Assembly (NCBI RefSeq): GCF_003335505.1
Contig: NZ_QPEX01000010.1
Span: forward strand, 682,001 to 746,000
Source of the DNA: Bremerella cremea
Lineage (GTDB): Bacteria > Planctomycetota > Planctomycetia > Pirellulales > Pirellulaceae
DNA: 64,000 nt
Reading direction: 5' to 3'
Positions 1 through 8,870 of the stretch are shown here, piece after piece (the first letter of the stretch is position 1; the number at the start of each line of letters is the position of its first letter). The notes below the pieces were generated by a model, which ran no database searches, was not told the DNA's origin, and worked only from the letters and a program-made list of their open reading frames with translations. The position numbers were made by a program, and so were the translations under genes.

Positions 1-333
1 GATTACTCGAAATCAGTCGCTGACATCCGTGGCAAGCTCGACAAACTGCAAACACGTCACCTCATCGCGGCCACGCTCATTGGCTTCGTGTGGTGGCTGA
101 TGTGGATTCCGGTTGCCGTCGCCCTAGGGTTTGACTTTGTCCTGCATCCCAACTGCCTGATTCCTTCGCTAGTGGTGGGTATCGTTGGTTTTGCTGTTTC
201 CGCAGGACTGTTTTGGAACGTCGTCCGCTCTGGCAACGCTGCGGCGGAATCTTGGCGGCGCAAGCTTGGCGGTAAAAGTATCTCCAACGCGTATCTGGCC
301 CTCGAAGAAATAGAACAGGCTCAGATTCAATGA
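1..333 (+). CDS. C-terminal end of an unidentified membrane protein (5' partial)
   Basis: The reading frame is open from the first base of the window and ends at 333, so the gene starts upstream and only about 110 residues are visible. The first 20 residues are polar and charged. They are followed by two hydrophobic stretches (about residues 20-48 and 52-75) that look like membrane helices, then a basic and acidic cytoplasmic-looking tail rich in Glu and Gln. No family motif is recognisable. The next gene is convergent, with its stop 11 bases away. Function is unknown; reality as a gene is supported by the long hydrophobic/polar pattern rather than by similarity. Confidence 0.6.
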   Translation, partial: DYSKSVADIRGKLDKLQTRHLIAATLIGFVWWLMWIPVAVALGFDFVLHPNCLIPSLVVGIVGFAVSAGLFWNVVRSGNAAAESWRRKLGGKSISNAYLALEEIEQAQIQ

Positions 334-343
334 ACGCAGCGAT

Positions 344-1594
344 CTAAACCGCATCGCGCAGCGGCAACGTTTGGTGCGATGCGACTTCCATTTGCGTGAG
401 CAGCCCGCGCCAGTTGGCGGCATTGCCAGGCGTGATGCGTCCGAGGACCCTGGCGGCGGTTGCGCCGGTTAAGTCGGGTAAGTTGCCGCTGACCTGGTCG
501 ATGTGCATCGCGGCGAAGATCGCGGCGATGGAGGCTCCTGTCGCGCCAGAGATCCAGCCGCGGGAGACTTCGGTGGAAAGGGGAATGCCTTCGAATTTCT
601 CGGCGAGGCGTTTGACGAGTGCTTCGCGGCGGGCTCCACGTCCTAGGATCACGATCTCGGCGAACTCAGGCGTCGTGGGGAAGTGTTCGAGAATCTGGCG
701 ATGGATATGCTCGGCCCAATACGCTTCCATGGCCTGGTTGAGGGTTACGCTCGAAGCGAGAAGCTCTGGCATTTGCTGCCTGACCGACTCGATCAGGTGA
801 TTCATCTGATCATGCGAGTCGGTCGAAACCTCGCAGATATCAAGCGATTCCATGAACTGCGTGAGACGAGTGCCCAGCGATTGATTTTGGTCGTACTTGT
901 CTCCACACAAATCTTGCAGACGCTGTAGCAAAGCGAAGCCAGGGCCGATATTGCGATACGCGAGTGCCGGCATGTGGCGATTCTTCCGCCGGGCTGGCAA
1001 ATAAAACAGCTCGATCGCCTGATCAAGCCGAACCACCACGGTTGGTCGGGCACTGTACGAATCGACCGCTTTGGTGAGCAGCAGCCACATCGGCAATACG
1101 TCAATTCCGCAGGCCGAGCCCCCTTTCACGACATCACGCTGCTCGAAGTGGTCGACCACCGTCACACCGGTTGCTTCGGCTAAGATCGTAGGGTCACCAA
1201 TCGCGATCGCGGTACCGGTTTGTTTCCAAAATTCACGTCCACAAACGGGGCCCCGCTGACCAATGGCCGAGACCTTTTCTGCCGAGACACCACACGAATT
1301 CAGCAGCCGTTCGACGTTCACCACTTGTAGCTCAGCGACAAGCCGGGAAGCCAAACCGGGAAGCTGCGTGCCAACGGTTAGCCCTGCCCCACCCTGCTCT
1401 AACAACGCGCGCACATCCGGTGGCGTGCGGACGTTGAGTTGTTGAATCAGTTCAAAACCGGCATTCAGACCACGCCCGTCGACTTTCAAGATAGCCCCGC
1501 TGGTAAAGCGCAGACAGGGAGTCATCGCGGTGCCTACGAAGTAGCGCCGCGCTTGATCCGCGAAACTCGAAAATCCGAGCGTATTAGGAGGCAT
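344..1594 (-). CDS. Anhydro-N-acetylmuramic acid kinase-like protein, degenerate active site
   Basis: The 416-residue protein follows the layout of AnmK, the kinase that returns 1,6-anhydro-MurNAc from peptidoglycan turnover to MurNAc-6-phosphate. An early strand-turn segment (FVGTAMTP) sits where the family has its MSGTS-D phosphate loop, a middle segment (VVDHFEQRDVVKGG) aligns with the family's DFRxxDixxGG motif, and a late ILGRGARR resembles the family's C-terminal ILGGGGARN. Several usual residues are missing: the MSGTSLDG loop is not recognisable and GGQGAPL is replaced by GGSACGI. This suggests altered or lost catalysis. True AnmK proteins are about 370 residues, so this one is longer. 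It lies downstream of the amidotransferase-like gene on the same strand, but a hairpin separates them. Family assignment is moderately sure; activity is doubtful. Confidence 0.65.
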   Translation of the reverse strand: MPPNTLGFSSFADQARRYFVGTAMTPCLRFTSGAILKVDGRGLNAGFELIQQLNVRTPPDVRALLEQGGAGLTVGTQLPGLASRLVAELQVVNVERLLNSCGVSAEKVSAIGQRGPVCGREFWKQTGTAIAIGDPTILAEATGVTVVDHFEQRDVVKGGSACGIDVLPMWLLLTKAVDSYSARPTVVVRLDQAIELFYLPARRKNRHMPALAYRNIGPGFALLQRLQDLCGDKYDQNQSLGTRLTQFMESLDICEVSTDSHDQMNHLIESVRQQMPELLASSVTLNQAMEAYWAEHIHRQILEHFPTTPEFAEIVILGRGARREALVKRLAEKFEGIPLSTEVSRGWISGATGASIAAIFAAMHIDQVSGNLPDLTGATAARVLGRITPGNAANWRGLLTQMEVASHQTLPLRDAV

Positions 1595-1648
1595 CCGAGC
1601 CCCAACCGGTTAGAGGGATAGTTTCCTCGAAGAAAGATAAAGAGAGGG

Positions 1649-1680
1649 AAGCAGGAACCAAAGGCCTGCGGTTCCTGCTT
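1649..1680 (-). terminator. Hairpin terminator after the amidotransferase-like gene
   Basis: An 11-base perfect inverted repeat (AAGCAGGAACC at 1649-1659 and its complement at 1670-1680) encloses a 10-base loop. Reading leftward it is followed by a pyrimidine/T-rich tract, and it lies 36 bases past the stop of the gene ending at 1716. It probably separates that gene from the AnmK-like gene. Confidence 0.6.
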
Positions 1681-1715
1681 TCCCCTTGCTGATCGTGCGA
1701 ACTGCTTCCCTTGCA

Positions 1716-2468
1716 CTAGGCAGCAGCAACGCCAACGCTGCCGGTTTTACCCGCGACAACGCCTTCGACGAACTCTTCAAAAATGCGCTGATCCAACGCC
1801 GAAGCCGACTCGGCTTCCGGATGGAATTGCGTACCGATGGCAAACCAATCGTCGTGAGCCGATTCGATCGCTTCGATCACACCATCTGGGCTACGTGCCG
1901 AGACGATAAAACCTGGGGCCAATTCGTCGATCGCCATATGATGGCTGCTGTTCACGCGAACTTCGCCATCGCCGAAGATTTTCTCCATCAGGGTGCCAGG
2001 GACCACTTCTAGTCCGTGACGGTGATGCTTGTCGATCGTGTCGTGATGCGGCAAAGCGCCCGGTAGGTCTTCAGGAATGTGCATGAACAAATTGCCACCC
2101 ATGGCAACGTTGATCAATTGCATCCCGACACCAATCCCGAACACCGGCAAACGCATCTGCGCGATTACTTTCATCATCGAACGATCGGCTTCTTCTCGAC
2201 GCGGTTCCATCATGCGAATGGAAGCGTGACGCATAAAACCGTCCCGATTAGGATCCAAATCCGGACCACCAATCAACACCACACCGTCCAGCCGCTGCAA
2301 AACAGCTTGCTGATCTTCGGCGTTGCCGACCGGAGGAAGGACCACAGGAATCCCACCCGCCGCAATCACTGCATCAAAGTAACCGGCGGAAATGAAGGAG
2401 AATGCAGGCCGATCATGGGTTGCATTCCGAAAGTTAGCATTCAAACCAATAACAGGTTTTGAAAACAT
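1716..2468 (-). CDS. Class-I amidotransferase-like (peptidase C26) protein lacking the catalytic cysteine
   Basis: This 250-residue protein has the fold markers of the PuuD-type gamma-glutamyl hydrolases: KPVIGLN at the N terminus, a GGIPVVLPP strand, LDGVVLIGGPDLDP, the nucleophile-elbow region followed by MQLINVAMGGNL, and GTQFHPE near the C terminus (His216 and Glu218 kept). In the family the elbow reads GICRG with a Cys nucleophile. Here it reads GIGVG, so residue 113 is Gly and the following Arg is Val, which predicts no hydrolase activity by the usual mechanism. The start at 2468 is chosen because the ORF continues upstream without family similarity and a GAGGAG-type ribosome site lies about 9 bases before this ATG. 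A binding or regulatory role is possible. Confidence 0.8.
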   Translation of the reverse strand: MFSKPVIGLNANFRNATHDRPAFSFISAGYFDAVIAAGGIPVVLPPVGNAEDQQAVLQRLDGVVLIGGPDLDPNRDGFMRHASIRMMEPRREEADRSMMKVIAQMRLPVFGIGVGMQLINVAMGGNLFMHIPEDLPGALPHHDTIDKHHRHGLEVVPGTLMEKIFGDGEVRVNSSHHMAIDELAPGFIVSARSPDGVIEAIESAHDDWFAIGTQFHPEAESASALDQRIFEEFVEGVVAGKTGSVGVAAA

Positions 2469-3000
2469 CTGGGGACTCCTCGGGCGCGTCATGCACCAAA
2501 TAAAGGAAAATCTTCCCAAGACTCAATAGATCGCCCGCATTCGGCTTGGCCCAAAAAAGAGAATTTGCGATAGTCTGCCTGGCAATTGGCAAAGTTCGTC
2601 CAAAACTTTTGCCGCTGATCAGCCGATAACACTATGTAGTTAGTCCGACAACATAGCAGTACCGTACCAAGCTTATCGCAGATACCCATCCTGGGTTTGG
2701 CTGAAGCGATGACCTCCCTATCATGAGCCTTGATCAGATCGCAACGTTCCGTCGCGTTCCCAGATCAATCACAAGATGTGGAGAAGTCTACTGATCCGTT
2801 ACGGTTTGCCAAGCTTTTTCTATATCTTGTACCGCTAGCGACATGCTGTCGCCAAATCTTCCAGCTAGCGACGCCGTCACCCGCACTTCACCACCGGTAG
2901 GGCATCAGCAGATTCAAATGGGCTGTTGGTTCCGCGACAGGCACTAAACCGGTATGATAAATCGTTTTAGTATCGAGTTTCTGGCCAGTTTTGAGTCGGC
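2469..3000. other. Intergenic region between divergent genes
   Basis: About 530 bases with no ORF I can support. It should hold the promoters of the leftward amidotransferase-like gene and the rightward OleA-type gene. The only structure seen is a 9-base direct repeat GCTAGCGAC at 2834-2842 and 2864-2872, spaced 30 bases start to start, of unknown meaning. Confidence 0.5.
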
Positions 3001-4119
3001 ATGAAATATCAGAACGTTTGCATCGAAGGGTTGGGCTATTGTCTGCCTGACGAGATTGTCACTTCGACCGAGATCGAACAGCGGCTAGAGCCCCTCTACA
3101 AGCGGCTAAGGCTTCCTGAAGGGCGATTAGAGCTGATGACCGGCATCGCCCAGCGTCGTTTCTTTCCGGAAACGGTTCAGCCTGGCGATGTCAGCATTCA
3201 TTCAGCCCGCAATGCCATGGCCGCCACGGGGATTGATCCTGCCGATATCGGGGCATTGATTCACGGCTCGGTCTGCCGCGACTTTCTGGAACCAGCCACC
3301 GCTTGCCGCGTGCATCATGCGTTGGGCCTGCCGCAAGACTGCGTGGTGTACGATGTCTCGAATGCGTGTCTCGGGATTCTCAATGGCGCAATTCAAATCG
3401 CCAACATGATCGAGCTCGGGCAAATCAAAGCTGGGATCGTTGTCGGTACGGAAAGCGGACGGCACCTGGTCGACAACACGATTGCCACACTCAACGACAG
3501 CACCAATCTCAGCCGCAACGACATCAAACTGGCGGTAGCCTCGCTGACGATTGGGTCGGCCAGTTGCGCAATGATTCTGTGCAATAAAGAACTCAGCCGC
3601 ACCGGCAACCAACTGATCGGTGCTGGCGTTCGCGCTCATACGCAGCATCACGATCTGTGCCATAGCATCGCCGGCAAGAACGAGACCGGCGTGGGCAATC
3701 CGCTGATGCAAACCGATTCCGAAAAGCTGATGGCCGAAGGAATCGCCACCGGGGCTGCGACTTTCGCCGACTTCCTGGGCGAAACCGGCTGGAGCCCCGA
3801 TCAGATCGACCGCACCATCTGCCACCAAGTTGGCCAAACACACCGCCGCTTAGTGCTAGAGAAGCTCGGCTTGTCGCTCGATAACGACTTCGCCACCGTG
3901 CAGTGGCTTGGCAACACCGGCGCAGCAGCATTACCCACCGCGCTGGCCCTGGCGGCCCAAACGCAGTTCCTAGAAGCTGGGCAGAATGTCGCCCTACTGG
4001 GGATTGGTTCTGGCATTAACTGCGTGATGTTGGGTGCCCAGTGGCAAACCACGCTCGTTAGCGGAACCGGCGAGATGCCAGCAGGGATGGAAAAGAGTGG
4101 CGCGCTCGCTGCTTCTTAA
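3001..4119 (+). CDS. OleA-type thiolase / 3-oxoacyl-ACP synthase III family protein
   Basis: The 372-residue protein belongs to the FabH/OleA branch of the thiolase superfamily. Its N terminus (YQNVCIEGLG) and the stretches TSTEIEQRLEPLYKRL, GIAQRR and DFLEPATA are close to OleA, which condenses two fatty acyl-CoAs head to head. The catalytic set is complete: Cys123 in DVSNACLG, His275 in CHQVGQTH and Asn305 in GNTGAAA. Glu97 matches the OleA glutamate thought to deprotonate the second acyl chain. The C-terminal LLGIGSGINC is also family-typical. Normal operons carry oleB, oleC and oleD next to it, but none is in this window: the flanking genes are a divergent amidotransferase-like gene and a convergent MATE exporter. 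The product could therefore be an olefin precursor, a ketone or another condensed acyl chain. Confidence 0.85.
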   Translation: MKYQNVCIEGLGYCLPDEIVTSTEIEQRLEPLYKRLRLPEGRLELMTGIAQRRFFPETVQPGDVSIHSARNAMAATGIDPADIGALIHGSVCRDFLEPATACRVHHALGLPQDCVVYDVSNACLGILNGAIQIANMIELGQIKAGIVVGTESGRHLVDNTIATLNDSTNLSRNDIKLAVASLTIGSASCAMILCNKELSRTGNQLIGAGVRAHTQHHDLCHSIAGKNETGVGNPLMQTDSEKLMAEGIATGAATFADFLGETGWSPDQIDRTICHQVGQTHRRLVLEKLGLSLDNDFATVQWLGNTGAAALPTALALAAQTQFLEAGQNVALLGIGSGINCVMLGAQWQTTLVSGTGEMPAGMEKSGALAAS

Positions 4120-4127
4120 CCCGTGTG

Positions 4128-5549
4128 CTAAGGCATGCCATCTTCCACGATCGTTTCTTCGGCAACTTTGCGAACTTGCTGATCGGCGGCGGTGAGGCGG
4201 GTTTTCTTCCAGCCTCCTTGGGCAAACCAAGCCGCCGCCACAACGGCCATCACGCTGTGCATCACGGGAAACGACCACCAGATGCCGTTGGCTTCCAGTG
4301 GTGTATGCTTCGACAAGATGTAAGCCACCGGAAACTGCAGCATCCACTGCGAGACCAGGGCGATTACCATCGAAATCAGAAAATTGCCTGACGCGCGAAA
4401 CGTAGCGATCATGCACAGCTGAATTCCCAGCCCGCCCCAAGCCAAGCTCATCACCCGAATGAACTCGGCCCCATGCTCGATCACAGCCTGATCGTTCGGC
4501 ACAAAGAAGGCGACAATATTGGGGGCAAAAAGGAAGGCCACGATTCCAACCGAAGTCAAGATTCCAAAGCCCCAGCACGCTCCGAGGATCGCAACTTTCG
4601 TGGCGCGAGCGATATTACCGGCCCCGATGTTCTGCCCAACAAGGGTTGAGACGGCCATCGACAGCCCCATCGCCGGGATCATCACAAACTGCAACACGTT
4701 CGCCCCCACCCCGTACGAAGCAATGGTGACTGTTCCGAAGCTGGCCACCAGAAACGAAAGCACGATCAAACCTAATGCGCGGGTAGAAAGCTCGACCGAG
4801 CCAGGTGCCCCCAGCAAGAATGCCCGACGGATGTAAGGCAAATCAGGCCGAAAATCGGCCCAGCGCAATTTGATTCCATGCCGCCCCATTAAGAACACGA
4901 TCATCCCCACCAGCGCGGCAATTCCTTGCGTGGCAAGCGTCGCCAATGCCGCGCCGCGGACACCTTGCTCTGGAATGGGCCCCCAGCCAAAGATGAACAT
5001 TGGATCGAGCACAATGTTCAGCAGCACCGTCCCCAGGACGATCAACAGCGGAATCGTGGTCTGACCAATTCCTCGCATCAATGCTTGGAACATGGCGAAC
5101 AGGAAAACAAAAATGATCCCCACGAAAGCAACCCGCATGAACGCGAGCGCATCGCGATAGACGTCCGCTTCAACTCCCATCCAGTGCAACAGATACGGGG
5201 CAAGCAAGTAGCCGGTGGTTCCAAGAATGACCGACGTGACGAAAACCATCAGCATCGTTTGCGCCGCGACATGATTGACCATATCTTGCCGCCCGGCTCC
5301 CATGTACTGAGCCGAAAGCGTGGCCCCGGCAATGCCCAGGCCGGAACCTAGCGCAATCACCAAGAACGTCACCGGAAAGCTCACCGAAACGGCCGCCACC
5401 GCAGAAGCACCGAGCCGCCCAACCCAAAAAGCATCGGTCAGCTGATAGCCGGTTTGCAGGACGTTGGCCAGAATGATGGGGACCGCCAGGCGAAACAACG
5501 CCACCCCAATGGGGCCTTCCAGAAAGAGTTTTTGGCGATCGCGTGGCAT
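4128..5549 (-). CDS. MATE family efflux transporter
   Basis: A 473-residue integral membrane protein with about twelve hydrophobic segments in two homologous halves, the size and pattern of MATE (NorM/DinF-type) exporters. These expel cationic drugs or metabolites in exchange for Na+ or H+. The N terminus (IGVALFRLAVPIILANVLQ, then QLTDAFWVGRLG) is the typical first helix and loop of the family, and the corresponding second-half motif (LSMAVSTLVGQNIGAG) is present. The gene faces the OleA-type gene with only 8 bases between their stops. The substrate cannot be read from the sequence. Confidence 0.93.
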   Translation of the reverse strand: MPRDRQKLFLEGPIGVALFRLAVPIILANVLQTGYQLTDAFWVGRLGASAVAAVSVSFPVTFLVIALGSGLGIAGATLSAQYMGAGRQDMVNHVAAQTMLMVFVTSVILGTTGYLLAPYLLHWMGVEADVYRDALAFMRVAFVGIIFVFLFAMFQALMRGIGQTTIPLLIVLGTVLLNIVLDPMFIFGWGPIPEQGVRGAALATLATQGIAALVGMIVFLMGRHGIKLRWADFRPDLPYIRRAFLLGAPGSVELSTRALGLIVLSFLVASFGTVTIASYGVGANVLQFVMIPAMGLSMAVSTLVGQNIGAGNIARATKVAILGACWGFGILTSVGIVAFLFAPNIVAFFVPNDQAVIEHGAEFIRVMSLAWGGLGIQLCMIATFRASGNFLISMVIALVSQWMLQFPVAYILSKHTPLEANGIWWSFPVMHSVMAVVAAAWFAQGGWKKTRLTAADQQVRKVAEETIVEDGMP

Positions 5550-5713
5550 GGGAGAGGTTATTTCATAGATGCAGAATCAGGATAAGTCATTATTGAGGAT
5601 GCTTGGGCCAGGTCTACCCCGTTAAAAACGAAAACGGTGTGACCTCCGCAATGGTTTCATCATCAAAAGACAATTCACAATCTCGATTGATGCCTGACAG
5701 AAGGAAAACTTCG

Positions 5714-6322
5714 ATGGATGTGCAGTCGTTTTGGGACGAGCGGTTTGGCCAATCGGAATATGTCTACGGCACCGAGCCTAACTCGTTCCTGGCCGAATCG
5801 ATTCACTATTTGCCACCATCAGGGCGTGTGCTTTGCTTGTGCGAAGGGGAAGGTCGCAATGCGGTCTTTCTCGCCCGGCTGGGATACCAAGTCAGTGGTG
5901 TCGATGTTTCCGCAGAAGGGAAGAAGAAAGCGGAACGCTTAGCGGAACAACAAGGCGTATCAATCGAGTACCATCTGGCTGATTTGAGCAAGTTCGACTT
6001 CGGCCAACAACGATGGGATGCGGTTATCTCGATCTCAGCCCATCTTCCCTCGACCGTTCAAGCAGACATCTATCCACAGGTATTTAATGCGTTAAAAGAG
6101 AACGGCGTGTTCCTGCTCGAGTCGTACCATCCGAAACAGCTTGCGTACGGTACCGGCGGGCCCAAGGATGTGGACATGCTCATGACGCTTGAGATCATTC
6201 GCAATCATTTTCCGGACCTTGAAGTTCTGCATGCTGCCGAACTGGAACGAGAAGTCACCGAAGGAACCTTCCACACCGGCAACGCCTACGTCACCCAGTT
6301 CATTGGCCGCAAACCGAAGTAA
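5714..6322 (+). CDS. Class I SAM-dependent methyltransferase (TehB-like)
   Basis: The 202-residue protein starts FWDERF and YVYGTEPN, then has the SAM-binding motif VLCLCEGEGRNAVFLA, an acidic ribose-binding residue in VSGVDVS and a post-motif FDFGQQRWDAVIS. This is the layout of the small TehB/thiopurine-type methyltransferases. The usual DLGCGxGRN of motif I reads CLCEGEGRN here, a pattern seen in a subgroup of these enzymes. The start at 5714 is preferred over the longer frame from 5603 because the family begins here and AAGGAAA lies 8 bases upstream. It is divergent from the MATE gene and convergent with copA. The substrate is unknown. Confidence 0.85.
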   Translation: MDVQSFWDERFGQSEYVYGTEPNSFLAESIHYLPPSGRVLCLCEGEGRNAVFLARLGYQVSGVDVSAEGKKKAERLAEQQGVSIEYHLADLSKFDFGQQRWDAVISISAHLPSTVQADIYPQVFNALKENGVFLLESYHPKQLAYGTGGPKDVDMLMTLEIIRNHFPDLEVLHAAELEREVTEGTFHTGNAYVTQFIGRKPK

Positions 6323-6336
6323 CCATGCAAACAAGG

Positions 6337-6414
6337 TAGGGTCCGCTGTGCGGACCGCTGCCCTATGCTCTCACAAAGTCAACCGATATCTTCGGTCCGC
6401 TCAGCGGACCCTAC
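6337..6414. repeat. Nested inverted repeat between convergent genes, overlapping the copA stop
   Basis: Two copies of a GC-rich unit lie head to head: TAGGGTCCGCTGTGCGGACC at 6337-6356 and, inverted, GGTCCGCTCAGCGGACCCTA at 6394-6413. Compared as inverted copies they differ at one position. Each unit is itself a short palindrome around GGTCCGC/GCGGACC. The spacing between units is 37 bases. The right unit contains the copA stop codon (6411-6413). It could serve as a two-way terminator, and it looks like a dispersed repeat unit, though copies elsewhere cannot be checked here. Confidence 0.75.
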
Positions 6415-8870
6415 TCGGTTAGGTTGGTTGCTCGCAGACGCAGGGCGTTGCCGATGACGCTGACCGAGCTGAAGCTCATTGCGGCAGCAGCGAACATGGG
6501 GTTCAACAACGCATGCATTCCGAAGAAGGGAACCAGAATACCAGCCGCGATGGGTACCCCCACCCCGTTGTAGACCAACGCAAAGAACAAGTTTTGTTTG
6601 ATATTTCGCATCACGCCGCGGCTCAGACGAAACGCCTTAACGACACCATTCAAGTCGCCCCCCATCAATGTGATCGCGGCACTTTCGATAGCCACGTCCG
6701 TACCGGTCCCCATGGCGATCCCGACATCGGCTGCGGCCAACGCTGGGGCATCGTTAATCCCGTCGCCCGCCATGGCAACCTTCGCTCCTTTCTCACGCAG
6801 CTTCACAATACCGTCGTGCTTGTCTTGCGGCGAGAGGTCGGCTTGGTAGTCGTCGATATTCAGCTTCTTAGCGATTGCTTCAGCCACCTTGGGATTATCG
6901 CCGGTCATCATGACCACGCGGATTCCCATGTCGTGCAAAGCACGAATCGCCTCCTCGGTGGAAGCTTTTAATGGGTCGCTCACCACCAACGAGCCGGCAT
7001 ACTGGCCATCGATAGCGAGATAGACGGTTGTCCCTTCGGGCGAGCCCTCGGCGGTGAAATCGACGCCATGCTCTTTCAACAGCGATGGCTTGCCGCAAAC
7101 GACTTGCTTGCCGTCGACTTGGGCTTGCACCCCTTGCCCGGTAGTGGAATCGAAGTCGGTCGCTGCCGGAATTTGAATCTCGCGATCCTTCGCCCCGTTA
7201 ACAATCGATTGTCCGATGGGATGCTCGCTGTTCTGCTCGACGGCGGCAGCGTATTTCAGGAGGTCTTCTTCGCTGAAATTGTCCGTTGGTTGCACATGCG
7301 TCAGCTTCGGTTTCCCTTCGGTCAACGTGCCTGTTTTATCGACCACGACGGTATCGACCTGCTGCAGGGTCTCTAGCCCGGCGGCTTCTTTGACCAGAAC
7401 ACCCTCCTTCGCTCCGCGCCCCACACCAACCATAATGGACATGGGCGTAGCTAAGCCTAACGCACATGGGCAAGCGACAATCAGCACGGCCACCGCATTC
7501 AGCAGGGCGAAAGCCAAACGCGGCTCTGCCGGCGACCAAATAGCCCAGACAATAAACGTGACGATCGACGTCCCCACAATCGCGGGCACAAAATAGCCCG
7601 AGACAGTATCGGCCAGACGCTGAATCGGCGCCCGACTGCGTTGCGCCTGACCGACCATGGTAACGATTTGTGACAGGACCGAGTCTTCGCCGACGTTGGT
7701 CGCTTTGATGCGGAGCGTCCCACTTTGATTGACCGTGCCGCCGATGACGTTGTCCCCTTCTTTTTTCGAGATCGGGTTGGCCTCGCCGGTGATCATCGAC
7801 TCGTCCACCGAGGAACTTCCCGAGATCACTTCCCCATCGACGGGGATTTTATCCCCTGGCACCACTTTCAGTTCTTGCCCAGTAGCAACTTCGCTCAAAG
7901 GAACTTCGCGTTCTTCGCCATTCTCGATTAGCCGAGCCGTCGGGGGCGTCAGGTTAATCAATTCGCGAATCGCGCTGCCGGTCCTCTTGCGGGCTCGCAG
8001 TTCAATCACTTGCCCCAGCAAAACCAGCGCAATGATCATGGCCGCCGCTTCAAAGTAAACAGGAACCTCATCCCCATGGCGGAATTCATCCGGAATCGCC
8101 CCCGGCATCAGCGTGGCCGCCACACTATACAAGTACGCTGCCGTGACACCGATCGAGATCAACGTGAACATATTCAAGTTCATCGTCTTCAGTGACTTGG
8201 CCCCGCGCACAAAGAACGGCCAACCACACCACACCACCACCGGGGTCGCCAAGACAAACTGAATCCAGCGAGTAACCTCGGCCGGCAAACCAATCTGAAC
8301 GCCCACCTTGGGCAACATGGCCAGGGCGAAAATGGGCAAGGTCAAACCAGCCGCCACCCAAAAGCGAACCGTCATCCAGAACAACTCCGGATCGTCTTCT
8401 TCCTCGTCCGCAGTAACCGTTTCCGGTTCGAGATCCATGCCACATTTTGGGCAACTGCCAGGATGATCTTGCCGCACCTCAGGGTGCATCGGACAAGTAT
8501 AAACCGTTTTGGTTTGTCGACCGGCAGGCTGATTGCGTTCCAACGCCATGCCACACTTGGGGCAATCTCCTGGGGTCTCGCTTTCCACCCCTTCGCACAT
8601 GGGGCAAATATATTTGGCTGAGGAGGTAGATTTCTTCTTGCCAGCATGGCCGTGACCATGATGATCGTGCTGCCCGCCGTGACAACAACTCTTCTTCTCT
8701 GGGGGTGCGCCTAAAGTAACGAGTTGTTGCGGTTCTGGCTGGCTGGTCTGCCCAGATTCAAACTTGTGGAGACAGTGTTCGCAACAAAAGTAGAACGTTT
8801 GCCCATCACGAGTTGATCGCCAACGAGTCGACTCGTCCACATTCATGCCACAAATCGGATCGATGGCCAT
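6411..8870 (-). CDS. copA: Copper-translocating P-type ATPase with YHS and two heavy-metal-binding domains
   Basis: An 819-residue P1B-type ATPase that exports copper or silver from the cytoplasm. The N terminus carries a YHS-type domain (DPICGMNV, then FCCEHC), a His/Cys-rich linker (residues 61-76, [14 protein letters not shown]) and two zinc-ribbon-like metal-binding repeats (residues 87-110 and 124-147, each C-P-M then CPKCGM), in place of the usual ferredoxin-like metal-binding domains. The core has the TGEANP actuator motif, the CPC transport motif (467-469) in VACPCALG, the phosphorylated Asp in DKTGT (511-515), the HP motif in SEHPIG and the GDGINDAP hinge. Eight membrane helices are expected. 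No copper regulator or chaperone gene adjoins it, and no CueR-type box was recognised upstream. Confidence 0.95.
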   Translation of the reverse strand: MAIDPICGMNVDESTRWRSTRDGQTFYFCCEHCLHKFESGQTSQPEPQQLVTLGAPPEKKSCCHGGQHDHHGHGHAGKKKSTSSAKYICPMCEGVESETPGDCPKCGMALERNQPAGRQTKTVYTCPMHPEVRQDHPGSCPKCGMDLEPETVTADEEEDDPELFWMTVRFWVAAGLTLPIFALAMLPKVGVQIGLPAEVTRWIQFVLATPVVVWCGWPFFVRGAKSLKTMNLNMFTLISIGVTAAYLYSVAATLMPGAIPDEFRHGDEVPVYFEAAAMIIALVLLGQVIELRARKRTGSAIRELINLTPPTARLIENGEEREVPLSEVATGQELKVVPGDKIPVDGEVISGSSSVDESMITGEANPISKKEGDNVIGGTVNQSGTLRIKATNVGEDSVLSQIVTMVGQAQRSRAPIQRLADTVSGYFVPAIVGTSIVTFIVWAIWSPAEPRLAFALLNAVAVLIVACPCALGLATPMSIMVGVGRGAKEGVLVKEAAGLETLQQVDTVVVDKTGTLTEGKPKLTHVQPTDNFSEEDLLKYAAAVEQNSEHPIGQSIVNGAKDREIQIPAATDFDSTTGQGVQAQVDGKQVVCGKPSLLKEHGVDFTAEGSPEGTTVYLAIDGQYAGSLVVSDPLKASTEEAIRALHDMGIRVVMMTGDNPKVAEAIAKKLNIDDYQADLSPQDKHDGIVKLREKGAKVAMAGDGINDAPALAAADVGIAMGTGTDVAIESAAITLMGGDLNGVVKAFRLSRGVMRNIKQNLFFALVYNGVGVPIAAGILVPFFGMHALLNPMFAAAAMSFSSVSVIGNALRLRATNLTE

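Noticed and set aside
3202..3843. A 213-codon leftward frame opposite the OleA-type gene
   Set aside because: It is antisense to a gene with complete catalytic residues and shows no domain.
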